Source: Enoplosus armatus (lineage: Eukaryota > Chordata > Actinopteri > Centrarchiformes > Enoplosidae). Taken from it: DNA of 64,000 nucleotides. Location: the NCBI RefSeq assembly GCF_043641665.1, contig NC_092195.1, positions 18,124,774 through 18,188,773 of the forward strand, given 5' to 3'. The notes beneath the pieces are model-generated. The model searched no databases. It saw only the letters and a list, made by a program, of their open reading frames with translations, and was not told the DNA's origin. Below, one piece after another: positions 57,921 through 64,000 of this stretch. Within the stretch, counting starts at the first letter, position 1. Each line of letters starts with the position of its first letter. Position numbers and translations under genes: made by a program.

Positions 57921-58073
57921 GAGACAACATTTGTTAAGCTGTAGTTGATCTCATTTCACCTGTGGCCGTATTACGAGATGCAAAAGCCCACAAACATTTA
58001 ACAACCTTATTGTACACCTGTCATGGCTGCCTTCTACCCACAAAGCCTTCAAAATGGTATAAATTACCATGAG
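57921..58073 (+). ncRNA. Candidate non-coding exon downstream of sfpq
   Basis: A strong acceptor TTCTGCATTTCAG ends at 57920 and a donor CATGAG|GTAATT follows at 58073/58074. Frames inside contain stops. Prediction from splice signals only. Confidence 0.25.
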
Positions 58074-58168
58074 GTAATTGAATGACCAAGTCTCTGTTTT
58101 GAATTTAGTGGGCTACCCTTTTGTTGTAATCTGGATGAAAGATTGTAACTAAACTGTTTATATTACAG

Positions 58169-58379
58169 GCATTTCATCAGTTTACAAACTGTCAACATTA
58201 TTACAACCATTTTATATAATTATCATAAGAAAGAAACCCTGTCCCACTCTGGTGGCTCCCCATTAATCATGTCAGTACCTGTTTGGAGGTATTTGACATC
58301 ACTTGGAATCAAATGGACACTGGCTTGCGTCAGCAAGCATTTCTCAGAGTTGTGTGGTAGCAGGAGATGGCCTGTAAAA
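58169..58379 (+). ncRNA. Candidate non-coding exon downstream of sfpq
   Basis: Acceptor TTTATATTACAG ends at 58168 and a consensus-quality donor AAAA|GTGAGT begins at 58380. Prediction from splice signals only. Confidence 0.28.
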
Positions 58380-58689
58380 GTGAGTGTAAGTATTCTTGTA
58401 TTAAGTTTGAGATTGAACACATTTCATTTAACCATCTTAAATCTTGACAAGTATAATTGTTACACTTGACACTTATGGAAATGGAGAATATGCTGCGAGA
58501 TGAAGCAGGACACTTGTTTATTTTTTCCTGGCATTAGCTTGACTCTGCCATTCTGTGGACCTCTGAAGGTGCATTTATGTTACGTGTAGTTGACAAAAGT
58601 GTCCACAACAGCACAGCTGCTGATACTACTTTTATAATTTAACTTAAATGTTCAAGATAAACAATAAGTGGCTTTCAGCCTTACCTTTG

Positions 58690-59165
58690 GAGTCACTTAC
58701 ATAGTACTATTTTGTAGACAGTGATTGTCTGTCCAATAGCTGACTTTGGACAACAGTGGAACCTGTAACCGGATGACTCCGATGTATCCAATGGTAGATC
58801 TTTGTCAAGTAACCAAAGACACTTGAGTATGTAAGACATCCAGACACTTAAATATTACGTGCAACGTTCCTCTTGTGCACAGTATGATAATGCAACCTGC
58901 ACAATTACTTAAAAAAAGATTGGTTATAAAATATCAAGAAAACCTTCTGAACCTCTTCGTGTGGCATCTGAGAACCTGCAAAACGCAACTGAAGTGACTG
59001 CAAAACAGAGGACTACAGATACTTTGATGAATTATGTAATAGAATTGGATATCCTGGAGTGTTGATCTGCAATGTTACGTGTGTTTGTGTTATTTTTCTT
59101 TAACAGGTTTGACCAACTTTAAAGGTTTTGGACTGTGGAGGAATTTGTGGCTGGATAGTGTGCTT
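58690..59165. repeat. Left copy of a diverged ~1.2 kb tandem duplication
   Basis: Shares ordered words with 59911-60395: GGAGTCACTTACATAGTACT against GGAATCACTTATGTAGTGCT, then TTGTCTGTCCAATAGCTGAC against TTGTCTGGTCAATGGACAG. At the end, TTTCTTTAACAGGTTTGACC is against TTTCTTTAACAGGTTTGATC. The spacing is about 1221-1246 bases. Confidence 0.75.
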
Positions 59166-59207
59166 TAGCAAAGAAACCTAACCACTGGACCTGTGGAAAT
59201 GACCTTA
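59107..59207 (+). ncRNA. Candidate non-coding exon in the duplicated unit
   Basis: Acceptor TTTTTCTTTAACAG ends at 59106; donor CCTTA|GTAAGA at 59207/59208. The acceptor and first 40 bases are kept in the second copy at 60353. Splice-signal prediction only. Confidence 0.3.
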
Positions 59208-59910
59208 GTAAGACTCACAAAAGGAAAACGTAAAGAGGATTAAAACTAGGATGCCAGCGTTAGCCAACACATTTGCCTTTTAGTTCTTGTAGTATTGATA
59301 GATAGTTGGGCAATGAAGCTGATCTAGCCTTGTGGCATTCCGCTTACATGAAAAACAACTACACAAGTAAACCCCAAGACAAGAACATAACTGACTATTA
59401 AAGTTGCTGCTTAATGGATTTCTTTCTGAAAGGGATTGGCCTCACAGACTTGCAACAATTTTTGATTGTATACTGCAGTCATTAATTTGACAATTTATCT
59501 AAGACATGCTGTAGTTAAATAACTCATTGTACCTCTTTTGTGAGAATGGAAGTCTGTGTGAAAGGAGGGCTCCTTTGTAGTCCACAACACCAAGACTGGT
59601 GTTGGTTGGTCAAATCATGTGTTTAGTTCTCGTCTGAAAATCTAAGTTTAGTCTGGAACCAGTTTACAACCATGGTGTTTGTGGACCAATGCTCGTGTAT
59701 TTGTTATTTATCAATAACAAAAACAAACATTTAACCAGCTTTTTTTATTTACCTTGCCCAAGTTTACCCTTGAGGGTTATTCCAGATTTGATACTTTTTA
59801 GATGGCTTGTGCTCTGAAATCGTAGTTATATTCAGTTCAAGACCTTTGCTAAGCTTTTGATCTTTATCAAGATTGACGTGGGGAAATCAGTGCAACAACT
59901 AAATCCCGTT

Positions 59911-60395
59911 GGAATCACTTATGTAGTGCTGTTTTGTAAATAGAGACCATAGTTTGTCTGGTCAATGGACAGATGTTTTAACTGGATTTCCTGTCTAACA
60001 TGTAAAGTCAGGAAGGGATTTGGTGCATAACGAATGCAAAACTAGAGGAAGAATTCAAATGACCACCAATGCTTAAGAGTTGGTAAGATGATTTGGATTT
60101 AATGTGAATATGCAGCTAACAACTTAAAATTACGACTGTCGTAGCAATGTAGCAAGTAAATATAATAGATTAGACAAGTACTTGAATGAATATTATTTAC
60201 TTGTCAAAGAATCTATTTCATCAGAGACATTCTCCACACATCTGAACATCCTGCAAAGTAGTACTACAAGTTCTCATTGACGTGTACATTTTAAAACTTG
60301 TAATGTTATGTCTGTGTGTTGGTGTTGTGTACAATTTGTTTTTCTTTAACAGGTTTGATCATCTTTAAAGGTGTTGGACTATGAGAAGCAACTTT
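59911..60395. repeat. Right copy of the diverged tandem duplication
   Basis: Partner of 58690-59165. The best kept part is TTTTTCTTTAACAG followed by GTTTGATCATCTTTAAAGG, an acceptor-like segment at 60339-60371. The middle is poorly alignable by eye. Confidence 0.75.
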
Positions 60396-60608
60396 CCAAA
60401 CCAAGAAATTCAAAGTCTGTAGCTGGTTTTGTTGACGAAAAGCTATCACTCTCGAGGACCAAATGGCACCTATTTTTTTAAGAAGTGTACATTTATTATT
60501 GATCATGATAGGTTTTGGCTCTATAGCTTGGACGGTGGCTTGGAAAGTTGGAAGATAGTGTTTAACATTTGGCCATTCTTTTTCCAAGTACACAAGATTG
60601 AACTGACT

Positions 60609-61770
60609 GTGCCAAGAACACTAAACTGCCCTTATTGCAGAGCATTTGGACTTTGTTATTGGAGCAAAAATGGAAACCAAAGCTTTGACACTACCTGAAT
60701 TTTGCGGAAAATTGGCCAAAGAAAATGCATATTAATGTTTGTTTCCATCCACAACAGTTATATTAGGAGCTGCTTCGTCGAGATAAGCGGCTGGTGGCGC
60801 TAATTCTCAACTGATGGAAAAACAATGTAGAAAACACGATGGACATATTTATTTTTGTTTCACGTATTAATTTGAGAAATGTTACAGGTCTCCCCATCGC
60901 TCCACACAGATCTGATGTTTTCATTCAACACTAATTAAAACGGAAGGCGTCCGTGGATGTTTAAGTCACATGCTTCATGTACGATACGATTTTATAGCTA
61001 AGTCTTTTTCCTTTGGACTTTGTTGCATTTTGCTTTTACCAATACACCAACTTTTCCACCTCAGGCAAGGGTAAAAACATTTTTGTGATATTTCGAGAAT
61101 TCGATTGAATTTACTGCGTTTTCATTCAGGTTTTTTGATGCCCAAAAGAAAATTCATTTTTCAAAAATGGTGGCTGGAAACCCATCGACAGACATTTTTT
61201 AAGAGAAGTTCATAGTCAAGATTTCTTAAAAGGTGGCACCAAAGCACATCGAACAGACAACACAGTAACTATTACTGAGGTTTGGAACAGGGGTGTCCCC
61301 TGTGGCCAATTCATTTTGACTTATTCTCATTATTAAAGTAAAAATGTAAATCTGACATTCTTGAAGAGAAGTTCTTTGTCAGGATTTGTGTAAAAGTGGC
61401 GCCAAGCACACTTAACAGACTATTACGCAACTAAAATACAGAAGTTCAAAACAGGGATGTTCATTATTACAACACATTTTGACTTTGTGTTGTTAGAGTA
61501 AAAGTAGCAAACAAAGCTTCGACACTGACGTTCTTAAAGACAATTTGTAGTCGAGATTTGTTTAAAGGTGATGCCAAGCACTCTTAACAGACTACACATT
61601 AACTATTTTAGAGATGTCCCTTGTTACCAACACGTTGACGCCATCAGTGGAGTTAAAATAGAAGGTTTGGTCCCCTGTTGCAACACATTTGGATTTTACA
61701 TTATTGGAGTAAAAATGGAAAGCTTTGACACTGACATTTCTAAAGAGAAGTTCTTAATTAAGCTCCACCC
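60609..61770. repeat. Tandem array of ~160-205 bp units, split by an insertion
   Basis: At least four partial units share the ordered blocks GCCAAGCACACTTAACAGAC, CCCCTGTTGCAACACATTT, ATTGGAGTAAAAATGGAA, CTTTGACACTGACATTTCT and AAAGAGAAGTTCTTAGTC. Unit starts by the first block are near 60609, 61231, 61397 and 61568. The gap between the first two comes from the insertion at about 60700-61188. Confidence 0.8.
60700..61188. mobile_element. Probable inverted-end element inserted in the tandem array
   Basis: Starts around GTTTCCATCCAC (60742) and ends near GGCTGGAAACCC (61173), imperfect inverted ends. Removing it restores the array order CTTTGACACT - GACATTTTTTAAGAG. Exact edges and target duplication not resolved by eye. 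Confidence 0.55.
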
Positions 61771-62090
61771 GTATTCATTGACCCTAAAAGCTGTTTGTGA
61801 AAACTGCACAAGTAGACCTGACCAACCTCCTGTTCACCAACCTACCTGAGGCAGGAAATCCCATGCACCTTACGGTTGAAGAGAGGATGGCGTGTTGTGC
61901 CCGTGTGGTCGTGTGTGTGTTTCATGTCTTTGGGTAAATGAGAGGTGCGTTAGCTGCTGTCAGCCAGCTTGTCAAAGACAGGCTGCCCCAGTCCACAGTA
62001 GAGGCTCTTCTCTGCAGTTGGGTTACATTGACGATGAGTAGTTCTGCAGAAGTCAGTGGACAGTAAAGCCTGGACTTGTTTGCACTGCAG

Positions 62091-62129
62091 CCAGAGGTAT
62101 GCTTACACAGATCAGCCGAACAAGTAAAG
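62091..62129 (+). ncRNA. Candidate exon end with consensus donor
   Basis: AAAG|GTAAGT at 62129/62130 is a near-perfect donor. An acceptor-like GCACTGCAG lies at 62090 but is weak, so the exon may start further left. A matching acceptor GTCTACAG lies at 62223, giving a 94-base intron. Prediction from splice signals only. Confidence 0.3.
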
Positions 62130-62321
62130 GTAAGTGTTCCATCCATGTTTATAATACAAGATGCACAGTTGTCCCATAACTTGACTCTTCTCTCTGTCCT
62201 GTCTCACACTATGACGTCTACAGGGCTTCTGGCATCACACTTACAAAGAATGGCATCACAGTGCAGATCTCTGCTCTTCAACCTTTTTGTGTGTGGATGT
62301 GGTAAAGCATTATAGCCCGTG

Positions 62322-62341
62322 CAGTGTGTGTGTGTGTGTGG
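62322..62341. repeat. (GT)n microsatellite
   Basis: About nine GT units. Confidence 0.85.
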
Positions 62342-64000
62342 CTGTAGTACTTTGGCTTCTCTGTATGTATGCATGAAAGGAACTGTGTATGGACGGCTGA
62401 GTCACTGGTTCACCACTTGAGTTTCTAACCACAGATGTGTGGAACACGGTGCTGAAACTCGACACACTGACATATTTTGGAAACACTGGAAGTCAAGAGA
62501 AGGGTATCTTTTTTTCTTTTTTTTTTGTGGCATTGCTTGAAGTGTTAAAGCAAAATGACTTAAATTTAAAGCATTAGAAAGCTTAACTCTTGTGCAATTG
62601 TACAAGATGTTTCACTTCTATACTTCTTATTCAGCTTGTGCTGATTTCTTTGATTTTTGTGCCATATTTAAAAGGTAATTAGCAGTGGAGACAGGCAGGT
62701 TGTGTGCAACAATGAACACGAAGCCCAACTCATGGGATTTTCCACTGTAATGCTGTTAGAATTTTTTTTGGGTAGTTTTGTCTTTGTGCTGCACCTCTTT
62801 TACATCTTTAACAGTCAAATAATGCTGTTCACTTTCAACTTAATTGGTTATCTTTGTGCCCTTTCAGAAACAACAGTACAAGCCAATCTGAATTATTTTT
62901 AAACGTTCAGTAGTCCTAGTGGAACCCTGAACCATGGTAAATTATTAAAATCATTCAAAGTATTTGAATGTTAAAGTAGTTTGCACTTTTGTTTATTGCT
63001 GAGTTGTGTCGACGTTGCATTGACCTTGGCAATAACTGCACTTTCTGTCATCACTACTCCTGACTCTGTCTCTGGCTGTGAAATGTCTCTAAAACATTAT
63101 TTTTTGTGGGACTGGGTTGGGATGTCTTTGTAGTTTTGGAGTGAAACATGTCACACACTGCTTGGGTTGCTCTGGGTGGGATTGTAGAAAATGGAAATCC
63201 CCATGTCAGATGTCAGACATCCTGTTTCTTAATCCAATGCTCAATGCAGTTTGCCTGGACTCTGTCCTTACATCACAACCTTTGTGACTTTGTGTGTTTG
63301 TGTAGATGGAGTTTGGTGTGGATTTTGTTCGTTCTCATGAAAAATGCAAATATTTCAACAAATTGCGACTAATATTCATTTTCAGAGTTCATGTGAAGCA
63401 GTTTCTCTTCACTTTCCGTACAACCTGTCTTTTGAGTAAAGTGCTATAAACTGGATTTACTAGATCTCCTGTAGTGTCTGCACTCTGACTACACCAGTGC
63501 ATTATTTACAAGAGACAGTCTTGTATGAGGAGAAAACACAAACACAATGCAATGGGTGCCTGCCGGTGTTCTGAAAACAATGTGAAGGTAGTTATTGATG
63601 TTTGGCCCATTTACAAACAAGGTCAGTAGCTGTGACACACATCTTATGAATTAAGGTACTTTAAAACTCAGTGCACTCACGCTTTGAGCCACAACTCTAA
63701 ATCTGTTAAATCTGATCACACAGACATGATATGACATATTTTTAGATTCAGTGTGACTTACACTTCCCAAGGTTATCATAAATCTTAGAACTTAGAAACC
63801 ATAGAAAAAAAGATGCTCCTTGTAACTACGGAACTTTCCTGAGAATCATCACATTTTAGTTTTCTTCAGTATCAAAGTAATCCAGTGATAGTTGTCTGTA
63901 CATTCATGGGTAAGTTGCAAACAAGAACTGCTAATAGCTAATTGGGCATACTTTTAATGGTTCCAGGCCCCAGTGTAACTCACTGAATCCATGGCAACAT
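62342..64000. other. Right end of window, nothing recognised
   Basis: Non-coding by appearance: short open frames without domains, no repeat family that I recognise, no strong AATAAA. An AGTAAA-type weak poly(A) signal lies near 63435. Confidence 0.5.

Larger units (their letters stand above)
55637..64000. other. Downstream flank of sfpq, no protein gene recognised
   Basis: 8.4 kb after the main sfpq poly(A) signal. The left 1.5 kb has two MITEs. From 57.2 kb on I see no known dispersed repeat apart from one insertion at ~60.7-61.2 kb. Instead it holds a diverged 1.2 kb duplication, a tandem array and several segments flanked by good splice signals. Open frames here are short, lack domains and are not continued across splice sites. 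It could be an extended sfpq 3' region with alternative exons or a separate non-coding RNA. Confidence 0.6.

Noticed and set aside
61568..61849. 93-codon open frame on the plus strand
   Set aside because: It runs through the tandem array units, is not repeated in frame in the other units, and has no domain.

Overview
The window is nuclear DNA from a ray-finned fish, most likely a percomorph teleost. The evidence is five split genes with GT-AG introns and vertebrate-type proteins, AT-rich introns, and many copies of short inverted-end repeats that are common in percomorph genomes (the ends CAGTGGTGGAA / TTCCACCACTG, the TTAAAGGAATAG family, and others). No bacterial operons, phage, CRISPR array, tRNA or rRNA gene was seen.

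Layout. (1) 1-4450, minus strand: klhl31, a muscle-type BTB-BACK-Kelch protein. Six coding exons are visible and the 3' end runs off the left edge. (2) 4451-11686: divergent intergenic DNA rich in old repeats. (3) 11687-22195, plus: eloa (elongin A), 12 exons, 695 aa. (4) 25326-30250, plus: pithd1, 6 exons, 211 aa. (5) 32.17-47.46 kb, plus: lypla2 (acyl-protein thioesterase 2), a non-coding first exon plus 9 coding exons, 230 aa, with a 2.5 kb 3' UTR. (6) 48785-55289, plus: sfpq, 10 exons, 642 aa, with a 2.3 kb last intron. (7) 55290-64000: no convincing protein gene. This part holds the sfpq 3' UTR, two inverted-end repeats, a diverged 1.2 kb tandem duplication, a tandem array of about 165-205 bp units, and several segments bounded by good splice signals.

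The exon joins of eloa, pithd1, lypla2 and sfpq were worked out by hand. In each case the coding total is a multiple of three and the protein is close to the usual vertebrate length. The order eloa - pithd1 - lypla2, all on one strand, is the order I know from human 1p36.11. klhl31 and sfpq on the two flanks are not neighbours of this trio in human, so both edges look like fish-specific junctions. The genes are housekeeping or tissue genes with separate jobs: transcription elongation and ubiquitin ligase (eloa), proteasome-linked PITH protein (pithd1), depalmitoylation (lypla2), nuclear RNA processing and paraspeckles (sfpq), and muscle Kelch adaptor (klhl31). They are not one pathway.

The most interesting unexplained part is the last intron and downstream flank of sfpq (52.8-62.3 kb). 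SFPQ is known in vertebrates for a long, regulated last intron. Here the DNA beyond the main poly(A) signal carries repeated, splice-site-bounded segments that could be alternative 3' exons or a separate non-coding transcript.
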